From URNF01 sp045638005 (GTDB taxonomy: Bacteria; Bacillota; Clostridia; Oscillospirales; Acutalibacteraceae), in the NCBI GenBank assembly GCA_045638005.1, contig JAZUAN010000062.1, positions 1-55,334 on the forward strand: DNA of 55,334 bases, read 5' to 3'. Shown piece by piece: positions 16,975 through 25,738 of the stretch. Each line of letters starts with the position of its first letter. Position 1 is the first letter of the stretch. The position numbers and the translations under genes were made by a program. Below the pieces are notes generated by a model. The model had not been told where the DNA came from, did no database searches, and was given only the letters and a program-made list of their open reading frames with translations.

Positions 16975-18155
16975 AGATAGCGCTGTTTGGCGGCAGCTTT
17001 GATCCGGTGCATACCGCGCACCTGCGGATGGCGGGTATGCTGGCAGATGCTCTGTCTTTGGATCGTGTGCTGTTTATGCCCACCTTTGTTCCGCCTCATA
17101 AGATAAGAACCGGCATGGCCCCCGCATCCGACCGCCTCAATATGTGTCGGTTGGCGGCTGCGGATGACGCGCGCTTTGTGGTTTCCGATATGGAAATACA
17201 GCGCGGCGGTGCCAGCTTTACGGTGGATACCCTCACACAGCTGTGTGCGCAACACCCCGATGACGAATGGTTTTTGTTTGTGGGTGCCGATATGTTTATG
17301 TCTTTTGGCACGTGGTACCGCTTTGCGGATATCCTCAAACTGGCTACCGTTTGCACCGTTCCGCGTGATGATGTGTCTGCAAAAACGCTGCAAGAATACG
17401 CTGACACCTTAACTGAAGCGGGTGGACGCTGTTTTGTGGCACAAACACCGGTAGGGGATATCTCCTCAACGGAAATCCGCGCTCGTATTGCAAAGGGAGA
17501 AGAACTTTGCGGTCTTGTGCCGGACATGGTAGCGGCGTATATCCGTGAAAAGGGGTTGTATGCTTCGGTGAAAGCACCTACGCTTAAAGATATGGAGCCC
17601 CGCTTTATCGAAATCATTCGCAAACGGGAATCTGATTATCGCTTTTTGCATTCCTTGGAGGTGGCGAAGTCCGCGGAATATCTGGCCAAGCGCTATGGTG
17701 CAGATGAGGATAAAGCCCGCGTTGCCGGATTATTGCATGATGTTATGAAGGATGTTTCTGGCAAGGAACAGTTGCAAATTCTGAAAGACTTTGGTATACT
17801 ATTAGATACTGTCGAAAAAGATGCACCAAAGCTTTGGCACGCACGCGCAGGGGCCGCTTTCTTGCAGCATATTCTCAAAATCGAGGATACGGATATCTTG
17901 AATGCTGTGCGGTATCATACCACTGCGCGAGCGGGGATGTCGCTGCTTGAAAAGGTGTTATATATCGCAGATTTTATTTCCGCTGACCGCACGTACGGAG
18001 ACGTAGATGTCATGCGAGAACTTGCAGACGAGTCTTTGGAGGCGGCGATGGGATATGCCCTGCGCTATACAGTGAACGATTTGGAGAAAAAAGGTGCCGC
18101 CGTACATCCGGATACGATAGCGGCGTTAAAAGAAATTGAACTTGGAGGCTACTGA
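16971..18155 (+). CDS. nadD: Fused nicotinate-nucleotide adenylyltransferase (NadD) and YqeK HD hydrolase
   Basis: 394 aa in one frame. Residues 1-190 are NadD: the nucleotidyltransferase motif GGSFDPVHTAHL at the start and DISSTEIRARI near residue 165, converting NaMN and ATP to NaAD. Residues about 205-394 are a YqeK-type HD domain: HSLEVAKSA, LLHDVMKD, YHTTAR and ADFISADRTY, the family that splits Ap4A symmetrically. The two are usually separate adjacent genes; here no stop codon or ribosome site separates them (linker about residues 190-205). The start is the ATG overlapping the yhbY stop codon. A genuine fusion is more likely than an error, since both halves read cleanly. Confidence 0.93.
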   Translation: MKIALFGGSFDPVHTAHLRMAGMLADALSLDRVLFMPTFVPPHKIRTGMAPASDRLNMCRLAAADDARFVVSDMEIQRGGASFTVDTLTQLCAQHPDDEWFLFVGADMFMSFGTWYRFADILKLATVCTVPRDDVSAKTLQEYADTLTEAGGRCFVAQTPVGDISSTEIRARIAKGEELCGLVPDMVAAYIREKGLYASVKAPTLKDMEPRFIEIIRKRESDYRFLHSLEVAKSAEYLAKRYGADEDKARVAGLLHDVMKDVSGKEQLQILKDFGILLDTVEKDAPKLWHARAGAAFLQHILKIEDTDILNAVRYHTTARAGMSLLEKVLYIADFISADRTYGDVDVMRELADESLEAAMGYALRYTVNDLEKKGAAVHPDTIAALKEIELGGY

Positions 18156-18157
18156 CC

Positions 18158-19486
18158 ATGGCGAAGGATACACGTAAGAAAAAAGGCGAAGTTAGCCTTG
18201 CCGCTACTGCCGGTGTTACCAAGAAAAAGAAGAAGAAAAAGAAGAAGGCTTCGGTTGGCACGGTGATCATCCGTGTGCTGGTGGCGGTTTTAGTTACCCT
18301 TTCTTTGGCTTTTATTGCTGTGGTGGTATACGGTGTCGTATCCAGTTTTTCCTCCGGCGGTGAAAAGCATGAGGTACAGTTGTATTCGTATGACACTACT
18401 CCCCAGGCACAGGAGCAAAAGGTATCCTACTTCCTTGTAGGTCTTTCCGGCAAGGATGACAGCACCACTATGGATATGCTGACCCTTATCTGCCACGATA
18501 AAAAAGCAAAAAACGTGCGGCTTTTACAGGTGCCGACCGATACTTATATCGGCAAGAACGGCGATTTTACGGTTACCCGCGTTGGCAATGTGTGGAATAA
18601 TCCCACCCCGCTGACTTGGTGTGAAACCTGCCGCGGTCGTGTGTATGAGCCGGAACAAAAAGACGGTAAACACACGGTTTGCAATACCAAGCTTACCGAG
18701 AAGACAGGCTCTGCTGTAGAAAGTCTTGTGTCGGTGTTTAACGATCAGTTTAGCATGCCGATTGACAACTATTTCATTTTGTCCCATGACACACTGGTGG
18801 AATTGGTAGATCTGGTCGGCGGTATTGATGTGGAGTTGGAAGCTTCTGTCAAGGTTGGCGCGGTCACCTATCCTGCGGGTAAGCAGGTTTTGGACGGTGC
18901 CGCTGCGCTGTACTATTCGACCGAATACAATTACAACAACACACCGGGTAAGGATCTGGATCGTCTTATTCGCCAGCGCAAGGTGTGGACGGCGCTTTTA
19001 CAACGCTTGTCTGTGATGGACGAGAACGAACTGCTTAAAGACGTTATCAAACCTGTCATGGCGGGCGCTAACCCGTTGCGTACCAACACGGATGCCAAGT
19101 CTGTGGCGAAAATGATGGCGGGTATTCATTCCGGCTCTACCGAAAATATGACCTTTACCGAAGCTCTGACAAAACTGATCAAGAACTTCCGTAAAGTAGA
19201 TCTCAAAAACGCAACCTTCTATTTGTTGCCCGGCAATGTATCTAAGATGGGCTCCACAACCTATTTCGGTATCAACAAAGCGGATGCTGTCAAGCTTTTA
19301 CAGGATAAATTCAATCCTTACGGTCTTGAGATGAAAGAGGAGCACTTACAGATAAACGAGATTGCTGCGGGATCTGAAAAAACGGATATAAAGGAACAAA
19401 CCATGCAGCAGTTGGCGGTGGAGCAAAGTGTTCCCACCACAACGGTTACTACCGCTACCACAACAGCCACTACTGTGGCGCAGTAG
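18158..19486 (+). CDS. LytR-CpsA-Psr (LCP) family membrane protein with altered active site
   Basis: 442 aa. LCP enzymes attach teichoic acids or other glycopolymers to peptidoglycan. A run of nine lysines (22-30) precedes one TM segment (about 34-62), then the extracytoplasmic LCP domain with the conserved Asp (D106), and the D-L-D-R-L-I-R-Q-R-K helix. Two oddities. The usual I-P-R-D-T-Y motif reads VPTDTY (125-130), so an Arg expected to bind the pyrophosphate is Thr. A Cys-containing insert (C155, C158, C175) sits where family members have none that I recall. The C-terminus is Thr-rich. Placed between yqeK and rsfS, a common clostridial order; it may be a non-catalytic or modified member. 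Confidence 0.85.
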   Translation: MAKDTRKKKGEVSLAATAGVTKKKKKKKKKASVGTVIIRVLVAVLVTLSLAFIAVVVYGVVSSFSSGGEKHEVQLYSYDTTPQAQEQKVSYFLVGLSGKDDSTTMDMLTLICHDKKAKNVRLLQVPTDTYIGKNGDFTVTRVGNVWNNPTPLTWCETCRGRVYEPEQKDGKHTVCNTKLTEKTGSAVESLVSVFNDQFSMPIDNYFILSHDTLVELVDLVGGIDVELEASVKVGAVTYPAGKQVLDGAAALYYSTEYNYNNTPGKDLDRLIRQRKVWTALLQRLSVMDENELLKDVIKPVMAGANPLRTNTDAKSVAKMMAGIHSGSTENMTFTEALTKLIKNFRKVDLKNATFYLLPGNVSKMGSTTYFGINKADAVKLLQDKFNPYGLEMKEEHLQINEIAAGSEKTDIKEQTMQQLAVEQSVPTTTVTTATTTATTVAQ

Positions 19487-19512
19487 GGTAGAGCGATATA
19501 TCGCTTCGCCCT
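19485..19512 (+). other. Palindromic hairpin before rsfS
   Basis: A perfect 14-bp palindrome, AGCGATATATCGCT (19492-19505), is flanked by AGGG (19485-19488) and CCCT. There is no T tract, so it is not a standard terminator. It sits 18 nt before the rsfS start and may be an RNA stem that limits translation or marks mRNA processing, or a DNA site. Confidence 0.4.
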
Positions 19513-19530
19513 AGGATTGGGAGGACTATT

Positions 19531-19896
19531 TTGGAAACAGAAAAATTAGGACGTATTCTGCGCTCGCTTGATAAGCATTTGGCAAAGGATATCGTTGCTA
19601 TCAATGTGGTGGGGATTTCCGCTATTACCGATCATTTCGTATTCGCCACCGGTGGCAGTACCACGCAGGTCAAAGCGCTCAGCGAATACGTCGAAAAGGA
19701 TCTGGGTGAGATTGGTGTACAGCCGGAGCGTATCGAAGGCTATAACAATAACGCGCGTTGGATCCTGATGGACTACGGTGAGGTGATCCTGCATATCTTT
19801 TTGCAGGAAGCTCGCGAATTTTATGATTTGGAGCGGTTGTGGAAAGACGGCACCGCTGTAAATATTGCAGATTTTATGGAAACCGAGGAGATATAA
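19531..19896 (+). CDS. rsfS: Ribosome silencing factor RsfS
   Basis: 121 aa. Binds L14 on the 50S subunit and blocks subunit joining when nutrients are short. Family blocks: LAKDIVAINV, ITDHFVFATG, the W-I-L-M-D-Y-G-E-V-I-L-H-I-F stretch and FYDLERLWKD. The start is TTG, with GGGAGG upstream. No other start fits the family N-terminus. The leuS ATG follows directly after the stop codon. Confidence 0.95.
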   Translation: METEKLGRILRSLDKHLAKDIVAINVVGISAITDHFVFATGGSTTQVKALSEYVEKDLGEIGVQPERIEGYNNNARWILMDYGEVILHIFLQEAREFYDLERLWKDGTAVNIADFMETEEI

Positions 19897-22314
19897 ATGC
19901 GTTACAACCATGCCGAAATCGAAGCAAAATGGCAAAAATTTTGGGAAGAAAATGAAACGTTCCGTACCGACGTGTGGGATTTTTCTAAACCCAAATACTA
20001 TGTTTTGGATATGTTCCCGTATCCGTCGGGTGTAGGTCTGCACGCAGGACACCCCGAAGGCTATACGGCAACTGACATTATGTCCCGCATGAAGCGTATG
20101 CAGGGATATAATGTTTTGCACCCGATGGGATATGACTCCTTTGGTCTGCCCGCGGAGCAGTATGCTGTTTCTACCGGTAATCATCCCAATGGCTTTACCG
20201 AGCAGAACATTAAAACCTTCTCCAAACAGCTGAAAGAACTGGGATTTGACTATGACTGGTCCAAAATGACCGCTACCTCTGATCCCGAGTTTTATAAATG
20301 GACCCAATGGATCTTTAAGAAATTGTGGGAAGCGGGTTATGCGAAGCGCATCGAGATGCCGGTTAACTGGTGTGAAGAACTGGGTACCGTGTTGTCTAAC
20401 GATGAGGTTATCGACGGTAAATCCGAGCGCGGCGGCTATCCTGTCGTGAAGAAAAATATGATGCAGTGGGTAATCGATCAGCCTGCCTTTGCTGAAAAAC
20501 TGCTCGAAGGCTTAGAGGAGATCGATTGGCCGGAATCCACCAAAGAGATCCAACGTAACTGGATCGGCAAATCCACCGGTGTAGAGGTAGACTTCCAACT
20601 GGTGGGCGGTGGTAACTTCTCCATTTACACCACCTGTATTGAGACCATCTACGGTATTACCTTTATGGTGTTAGCACCCGATGGTAAGATAACGGCGAGC
20701 CTGCTCGATCGTGTGGAGAATCGCGAAGAGGTACAAGCGTACATAGACGAGACGGTGAAAAAATCGGATATGGACCGTACCGACCTCAACAAGGGTAAAT
20801 CCGGCTGTCCTTTGAAAGGTGTATATGCCATCAATCCCGTTAACGGCAAAGAAGTACCGGTGTTTATCGGTGACTTTGTACTCGCAAACTACGGCACGGG
20901 AGCCGTTATGGCAGTGCCCAGCCACGACCAACGTGACTTTGAATATGCTGTTGCTCACAACATTCCGATGTTGCAGGTGATTGATGGTCGCGATGTCAGC
21001 GAATGCGCCTTTGAAAAACAGGATTATTTGGGCAAAGGTTGCCGCCTTATCAATTCCGAAGAGTTCACCGGCATGACGGTGGAAGAGGCGAAAGAAGCAA
21101 TCACCTGTAAATTGGAAAAACAAGGGATTGCCCGCCGTAAGAACAACTACCATTTCCGTGAGTGGATCTTCGCCCGTCAGCGGTATTGGGGCGAACCCGT
21201 ACCGTGCGTATATACCGATAAGGGAGAGACTGTTTTCCTGCCTGATGAGGAACTGCCGGTTGTGTTGCCTGTGCTCGAAGATTATAAAGGTCGCGGTGGA
21301 AAAGCACCGTTGGAAAACGCTGTGGAATGGAAACAGTATGATAAGAACGGCCTCAAAGGTATGCGTGAGACTTCCACCATGCCCGGTTCTGCCGGTTCTT
21401 CTTGGTACTTTATGCGCTATATTGATCCGCGCAACAACGAGACCTTCTGCGACCCCAAATTGCTCGCGCATTGGATGCCTGTCGATTTGTATGTGGGTGG
21501 TCCGGAACACGCGGTGGGACATTTGATGTATGCGCGTATCTGGAACCGTTTCTTATACGATCAAGGCTTGTCTCCTGTTAAAGAGCCCTTCAAAAAATTA
21601 GTGCATCAAGGCATGATTTTAGGCGAAAACGGCATCAAAATGGGTAAACGTTTCCCTGAGTTTGTGGTCAACCCCAGCGACATCGTGCGAGATTACGGTG
21701 CGGATACGCTGCGCCTGTATGAGATGTTTATGGGCCCGCTGGAAGTGTCCAAACCGTGGTCTACTGCCGCTGTGGCAGGTGCCAGAAAGTTTATCAATCG
21801 CGTATTTACTTTCTTTACCGAACCTGCTAACATCACCGAGACGGATGACGGCACCCTAACCAAAATTTACAATCAAACGGTGAAAAAAGTTACGAGTGAC
21901 TTTGAGGTGTTGGGCTTTAATACCGCTATTGCACAGATGATGATCTTTGTCAATGAGGTGTATAAAGTTGGCACTTGCCCCAGAGCCTACGCGGAAGGCT
22001 TTATCAAAATGATTTCTTGTATAGCTCCTCATGTGGGCGAGGAAATTTGGCAGTGTTTGGGACATACCGACACGATCGCTTTCGAATCTTGGCCGACCTA
22101 TGATGAAGCAGCGTGCGTGGAAGACACGGTGGAGATCGCGGTGCAGGTGTGCGGCAAGATTCGTGCGAAGATTATCGTTTCTCCCGAAGCAACGCAGGAA
22201 GAGGTTATTGCCGCGGCAAAAGCGGAAGAACGCGTTGCCGCAGATCTGGCCGGCAAGACGATTATCAAAGAAATTTATGTCAAAGGAAAATTAGTTAACA
22301 TAGTTGCAAAATAA
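19897..22314 (+). CDS. leuS: Leucyl-tRNA synthetase
   Basis: 805 aa, full length class Ia enzyme. The HIGH-type motif is in PYPSGVGLHAGHPEGYTATD; the CP1 editing domain spans about 220-420 (with the GTGAVMAVPSHDQRDFEYA block); FREWIFARQRYWGEPVP follows. The KMSKS loop reads KMGKR (in NGIKMGKRFPEFV): the key second Lys is kept but both Ser positions differ. The anticodon-binding domain and the C-terminal KEIYVKGKLVNIV are present. It follows rsfS without a gap. No T-box leader is visible because no space for one exists. Confidence 0.96.
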   Translation: MRYNHAEIEAKWQKFWEENETFRTDVWDFSKPKYYVLDMFPYPSGVGLHAGHPEGYTATDIMSRMKRMQGYNVLHPMGYDSFGLPAEQYAVSTGNHPNGFTEQNIKTFSKQLKELGFDYDWSKMTATSDPEFYKWTQWIFKKLWEAGYAKRIEMPVNWCEELGTVLSNDEVIDGKSERGGYPVVKKNMMQWVIDQPAFAEKLLEGLEEIDWPESTKEIQRNWIGKSTGVEVDFQLVGGGNFSIYTTCIETIYGITFMVLAPDGKITASLLDRVENREEVQAYIDETVKKSDMDRTDLNKGKSGCPLKGVYAINPVNGKEVPVFIGDFVLANYGTGAVMAVPSHDQRDFEYAVAHNIPMLQVIDGRDVSECAFEKQDYLGKGCRLINSEEFTGMTVEEAKEAITCKLEKQGIARRKNNYHFREWIFARQRYWGEPVPCVYTDKGETVFLPDEELPVVLPVLEDYKGRGGKAPLENAVEWKQYDKNGLKGMRETSTMPGSAGSSWYFMRYIDPRNNETFCDPKLLAHWMPVDLYVGGPEHAVGHLMYARIWNRFLYDQGLSPVKEPFKKLVHQGMILGENGIKMGKRFPEFVVNPSDIVRDYGADTLRLYEMFMGPLEVSKPWSTAAVAGARKFINRVFTFFTEPANITETDDGTLTKIYNQTVKKVTSDFEVLGFNTAIAQMMIFVNEVYKVGTCPRAYAEGFIKMISCIAPHVGEEIWQCLGHTDTIAFESWPTYDEAACVEDTVEIAVQVCGKIRAKIIVSPEATQEEVIAAAKAEERVAADLAGKTIIKEIYVKGKLVNIVAK

Positions 22315-22318
22315 GTAC

Positions 22319-22348
22319 TTGACAGATGTGAGTTTCGTATAGTATAAT
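22319..22348 (+). promoter_or_regulatory. Sigma-A promoter of rpsU
   Basis: TTGACA (22319-22324), an 18-bp spacer and TATAAT (22343-22348), both consensus. It begins 5 nt after the leuS stop codon and lies 50 nt before the rpsU start. Confidence 0.85.
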
Positions 22349-22397
22349 TTATTTTATGAAAATTACCCCTGCTGTCAGGCGGAGGGAGGGAATTAGA

Positions 22398-22574
22398 ATG
22401 TCAGAAGTTCGAGTAAGAGAAAATGAAACTTTGGATAGCGCTCTGCGTAGATGGAAGAAATCCTGTGCGCGTTCCGGCGTTTTGGCTGAAGTGCGCAAAA
22501 GAGAGCATTACGAGAAACCTTCCGTGAAGCGTAAGAAGAAATCGGAAGCTGCGCGCAAGAGAAAATTCAAATAA
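22398..22574 (+). CDS. rpsU: 30S ribosomal protein S21
   Basis: 58 aa, very basic. The S21 pattern is complete: VRENETLDSALRRWKK near the start, REHYEKPSVKRKKK and a final Lys/Arg-rich tail. The ATG at 22398 follows GGAGGG; an upstream in-frame ATG at 22356 lies just after the promoter and is rejected. It has its own strong promoter and terminator, so it is a single-gene transcription unit. Confidence 0.96.
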   Translation: MSEVRVRENETLDSALRRWKKSCARSGVLAEVRKREHYEKPSVKRKKKSEAARKRKFK

Positions 22575-22583
22575 GTTCTCAAC

Positions 22584-22613
22584 AAAAGACGGGCTTTCAT
22601 GCCCGTCTTTTCT
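22584..22613 (+). terminator. Terminator of rpsU
   Basis: AAAAGACGGGC (22584-22594) pairs with GCCCGTCTTTT (22601-22611) around a 6-nt loop, an 11-bp stem ending in T residues. Confidence 0.9.
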
Positions 22614-22628
22614 CATAGGAGGAATACG

Positions 22629-23126
22629 ATGTCTTTGTTTCGTCCTTTTTTATTAAAACGAGATATTACCGCAATTTCGTTGGATACACTCAAAGAGATG
22701 GGCGTTAGAGCGGTGCTGCTCGACGTGGATAACACCTTGACCGCACACAACAGCCAAGGGTTGTCACCCGAAATTTCCGCATGGCTTGCCGCTGTGCAGG
22801 ATGCAGGTATTACACCCGTGATCGTTTCCAACGGTAAAGAGCCGCGCGTGCGCCCATTTGCCGAAAAATTAGGTTTTCCGTATACAGCGTCAGCTGCAAA
22901 GCCGTTGCCTAAGGGTTTTTTGCGTGCTAAACGGCAACTAGGTCTTAAAAAGAGTGAGTGTGTCGTGATCGGCGACCAAATTTTCACCGATGTGCTCGGC
23001 GGTAAACTTGCCGGTATGCATGTGATTCAAACCTTGCCGCTGGATTTGGCTTCGGATACGGGTTTTATCCGTTTTAAACGCAAACTGGAAAAAGTGATCA
23101 TGAAAAATTGGGTGGTGGATGTATGA
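22629..23126 (+). CDS. YqeG-family HAD (subclass IIIA) phosphatase
   Basis: 165 aa. The HAD nucleophile motif is LLDVDNTLT (DxDNT), followed by the Ser/Thr motif in VIVSNG, the Lys in AAKPLPKGF and the acidic motif IGDQIFTDVLGG. The family (B. subtilis YqeG) is typically grouped with GTPase and cell-wall genes; its substrate is not known (related proteins act on phosphatidylglycerol phosphate). The start at 22629 follows AGGAGG and lies just after the rpsU terminator. Its stop codon overlaps the next start (ATGA). Confidence 0.9.
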   Translation: MSLFRPFLLKRDITAISLDTLKEMGVRAVLLDVDNTLTAHNSQGLSPEISAWLAAVQDAGITPVIVSNGKEPRVRPFAEKLGFPYTASAAKPLPKGFLRAKRQLGLKKSECVVIGDQIFTDVLGGKLAGMHVIQTLPLDLASDTGFIRFKRKLEKVIMKNWVVDV

Positions 23127-23977
23127 CGGCGAAATTCGGACCTGCAGGAAACTGCGACGCGTTTTATGAGGCAGGGTATAAAGCCACGGCACAAATGCCT
23201 GCTTTTTTGGCGAAAAAAGGTCTTAATGCCTACGAATATCAATGCGGCAGAGGTGTGCGACTGGGTGACAGTACGGCGACTTCCTTGCGCGCAGAGGCGG
23301 AAAAGCACGGTATACAGTTGTCTTTGCATGCGCCTTACTATATTTCGCTTGCTTCTGCTGAGGAGGAAAAACGCGACAACAGCGTGCGGTATATTTTGGA
23401 AAGTGCTGCCGCCGTTCAAAAACTCGGTGGAGATCGCATTGTGGTACATCCCGGCGGACTTGGCGGTCGCAGCAGGGAAGAGGCGACCGCACTTGCTGTG
23501 GAAACGCTGAAAAAAGCCCAAAAAGCTTTGGATGAAAACGGTTTATCCGACGTGCATATCTGCCCTGAGGTGATGGGTAAGATCAATCAGCTTGGTACAC
23601 TGGAAGAAGTGCTCACCATGTGCGGCGTGGATGAACGGTTTTTACCTTGTGTGGATTTTGGACACTTGAACAGCCGTACTCACGGCATGCTGTGCGATAC
23701 CGCCGCTTTTGCTGCTGTACTGGATGAGATCTCCAATGCAATCGGTGAAGAGCGGGGGCGCATATTCCACGTGCATTTTTCCAAGATCGAGTATACCGCG
23801 GGCGGTGAAAAACGGCATTTGACCTTTGCAGACGATGTGTTCGGCCCCGATCCTGCACCGCTGATGGAATTGTTTGCTGCGCGTGATTTAGCTCCCACCG
23901 TCATTTGCGAGTCGGATGGTACGCAGACGACAGATGCCGCTACTATGCAGGCACTTTACCTTGCGAAGAAAGGGTGA
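23123..23977 (+). CDS. Endonuclease IV (Nfo)-like TIM-barrel protein
   Basis: 284 aa. AP endonuclease 2/xylose-isomerase-like barrel. Endonuclease IV cuts DNA 5' to abasic sites using three zinc ions. Candidate zinc ligands are in the expected order: His in LSLHAPYYISLAS, His in VVHPGG, Glu in ICPEVMG, Asp/His in CVDFGHLN, His in FHVHFSKIEY, and a final Glu in VICESDG. About the normal length. The start is the ATG overlapping the yqeG stop codon. It sits with yqeG, pepP and efp. A repair role is likely, though a sugar isomerase-like activity cannot be excluded. Confidence 0.8.
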   Translation: MTAKFGPAGNCDAFYEAGYKATAQMPAFLAKKGLNAYEYQCGRGVRLGDSTATSLRAEAEKHGIQLSLHAPYYISLASAEEEKRDNSVRYILESAAAVQKLGGDRIVVHPGGLGGRSREEATALAVETLKKAQKALDENGLSDVHICPEVMGKINQLGTLEEVLTMCGVDERFLPCVDFGHLNSRTHGMLCDTAAFAAVLDEISNAIGEERGRIFHVHFSKIEYTAGGEKRHLTFADDVFGPDPAPLMELFAARDLAPTVICESDGTQTTDAATMQALYLAKKG

Positions 23978-23981
23978 TCCC

Positions 23982-25043
23982 ATGCAAAACCGTCTGCGTA
24001 AAATACAAACCATTTTGAATACAGACACCGCGGCACTGTGCCTGTCCATGCCCGCCTGCCGCTATCTGACCGGCTTTGAGTATACCGACGGCGGTGTATT
24101 GCTTACCGCAGATGAAGCATTTTTGCTGACCGATTCCCGCTATATTGAAGCAGCAAACGAAGCCGTCACACACATGCAATGTGTTTCCTGCACCGGTCTT
24201 GTAAAAACGATTGGCAAATTATTGGAAGATCTTGGTATTCATAAACTGTATCTGGAACAAGCGCTCACCCTGTCGGAGTTAGAGGCGCTGCAAAAATTAC
24301 CGATAACACTCATCACCGATGCCACCTTACAGAATGCCCTGACTGCTGCGCGCCTGCAAAAGGATAAAGAGGAGATCACCCTTTTGCGCAAAGCGCAGGC
24401 GATCACCGAAGTGGGTTTTACGCATATTTTGCCGTTTTTGAAAGCGGGTGTTACCGAACGAGAAGCGGCACTCGAACTGGAATTTTTCATGCGTAAAAAC
24501 GGCGCGGACGGCGTTTCGTTTGAGTTTATCGTGGTGTCGGGTGCAAACAGTTCCCGTCCGCATGGTGTGCCGACCGATAAACCCATCCAAAAAGGTGATT
24601 TTGTCACCATGGATTTCGGTGCGCTGTATGGGGGCTATCACGCGGATATGACCCGCACGGTGGCGATAGGCGAAGTGAGCGATGAACAACGCTTCGTATA
24701 TGAAACGGTGTTAAAGGCGCAAAAAGCTGCCCTATCTGTTGTGTGCGCAGGCGTTTCCGGAAAAGCAGCGGATGCAGCTGCAAGGGATGTGATTACCGCT
24801 GCGGGGTTTGGGGAATACTTTGGACACGGTACCGGTCATGGTGTAGGCATAGAGATTCACGAAGCTCCCCGACTGTCCCCATCAGCACCTGAAACACCTC
24901 TGAAGGCGGGAAGTGTCGTGACGGTAGAACCGGGTATCTACTTGCCCGGAAAATATGGTGTGCGTATAGAGGATATGGTGCTCATCACCGAAAACGGATG
25001 CGAAAATCTCACCAAATCCCCGAAAGAACTTATAATTCTCTGA
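23982..25043 (+). CDS. pepP: Xaa-Pro aminopeptidase (peptidase M24B)
   Basis: 353 aa. Removes N-terminal residues before proline. The N-terminal creatinase-like domain (1-125) is followed by the pita-bread catalytic domain. Metal ligands: two Asp in MDFGALYGGYHADMTRT, His in GHGTGHGVGIEIHE, and two Glu in VTVEPGIYLPGKYGVRIED. Start at 23982 after AAGAAAGG, 4 nt after the previous stop codon. pepP next to efp is a conserved Firmicute pair. Confidence 0.93.
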   Translation: MQNRLRKIQTILNTDTAALCLSMPACRYLTGFEYTDGGVLLTADEAFLLTDSRYIEAANEAVTHMQCVSCTGLVKTIGKLLEDLGIHKLYLEQALTLSELEALQKLPITLITDATLQNALTAARLQKDKEEITLLRKAQAITEVGFTHILPFLKAGVTEREAALELEFFMRKNGADGVSFEFIVVSGANSSRPHGVPTDKPIQKGDFVTMDFGALYGGYHADMTRTVAIGEVSDEQRFVYETVLKAQKAALSVVCAGVSGKAADAAARDVITAAGFGEYFGHGTGHGVGIEIHEAPRLSPSAPETPLKAGSVVTVEPGIYLPGKYGVRIEDMVLITENGCENLTKSPKELIIL

Positions 25044-25082
25044 TTTTTGTATAATTTTTGCCAATAAAATGTGTGTTTCCAC

Positions 25083-25111
25083 TTGAAAAAAAGTTGATAG
25101 TGCGGTAAAAT
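25083..25111 (+). promoter_or_regulatory. Sigma-A promoter of efp
   Basis: TTGAAA (25083-25088), a 17-bp spacer and TAAAAT (25106-25111), in the 102-nt gap after pepP. The efp ATG lies 34 nt downstream behind GGAGG. Confidence 0.65.
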
Positions 25112-25145
25112 AATACATGATCATAAATTTGGAGGTATAATTACT

Positions 25146-25703
25146 ATGATATCTGCAGGCGATTTTAGAAACGGCGTAACCTTTGAAGAGGACGGCAACG
25201 TTCTTCAGGTTGTGGAATTCCAGCATGTGAAACCCGGCAAAGGTGCGGCTTTCGTCAGAACCAAGATTAAAAATGTTATCACCGGCTCTGTTGTTGAAAA
25301 GAGCTACAACCCCACTGCGAAATTCCCGAGCGCTTATGTTGAAAGAAAAGAAATGGAATATTCTTACAGCGATGGCGATCTGTATTACTTCATGGATGGC
25401 GAGACCTTTGAACTGTTGCCCATCGGCGGCGATGTTCTGGGCGATAACTTCAAATTCGTGAAAGAGAACATGGTTTGCCGCGTGATGTCCTATAAGGGCA
25501 AGGTGTTCGGTGTTGAGCCTCCGAACTTTGTGGAACTGCAGGTCACCCAGACCGATCCCGGTTTTGCTGGCAACACCGCGACCAATGCTACCAAACCCGC
25601 AACGCTGGAAACCGGCGCTGAGGTGAAGGTGCCGCTGTTCATCGAAGAAGGCGAAATGATCCGTATCGACACCCGTACCGGTGAATACATGGAACGCGCC
25701 TAA
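25146..25703 (+). CDS. efp: Elongation factor P
   Basis: 185 aa, three OB-like barrels. Rescues ribosomes stalled at polyproline. Typical start (MISAGDFRNGVTFEEDGN) and the tip loop KPGKGAAFVRTK with the Lys that is modified in many bacteria; the C-terminal signature IDTRTGEYMERA is present. Own promoter, plus a GGAGG site 9 nt before the ATG. Confidence 0.97.
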   Translation: MISAGDFRNGVTFEEDGNVLQVVEFQHVKPGKGAAFVRTKIKNVITGSVVEKSYNPTAKFPSAYVERKEMEYSYSDGDLYYFMDGETFELLPIGGDVLGDNFKFVKENMVCRVMSYKGKVFGVEPPNFVELQVTQTDPGFAGNTATNATKPATLETGAEVKVPLFIEEGEMIRIDTRTGEYMERA

Positions 25704-25738
25704 TCAAATTTTATTCTCTATTGAAGGAGGAACTACAC

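Noticed and set aside
19487..19896. T-box leader for leuS
   Set aside because: leuS follows rsfS without a gap, and no T-box motif or terminator lies before rsfS; only a short palindrome is present.
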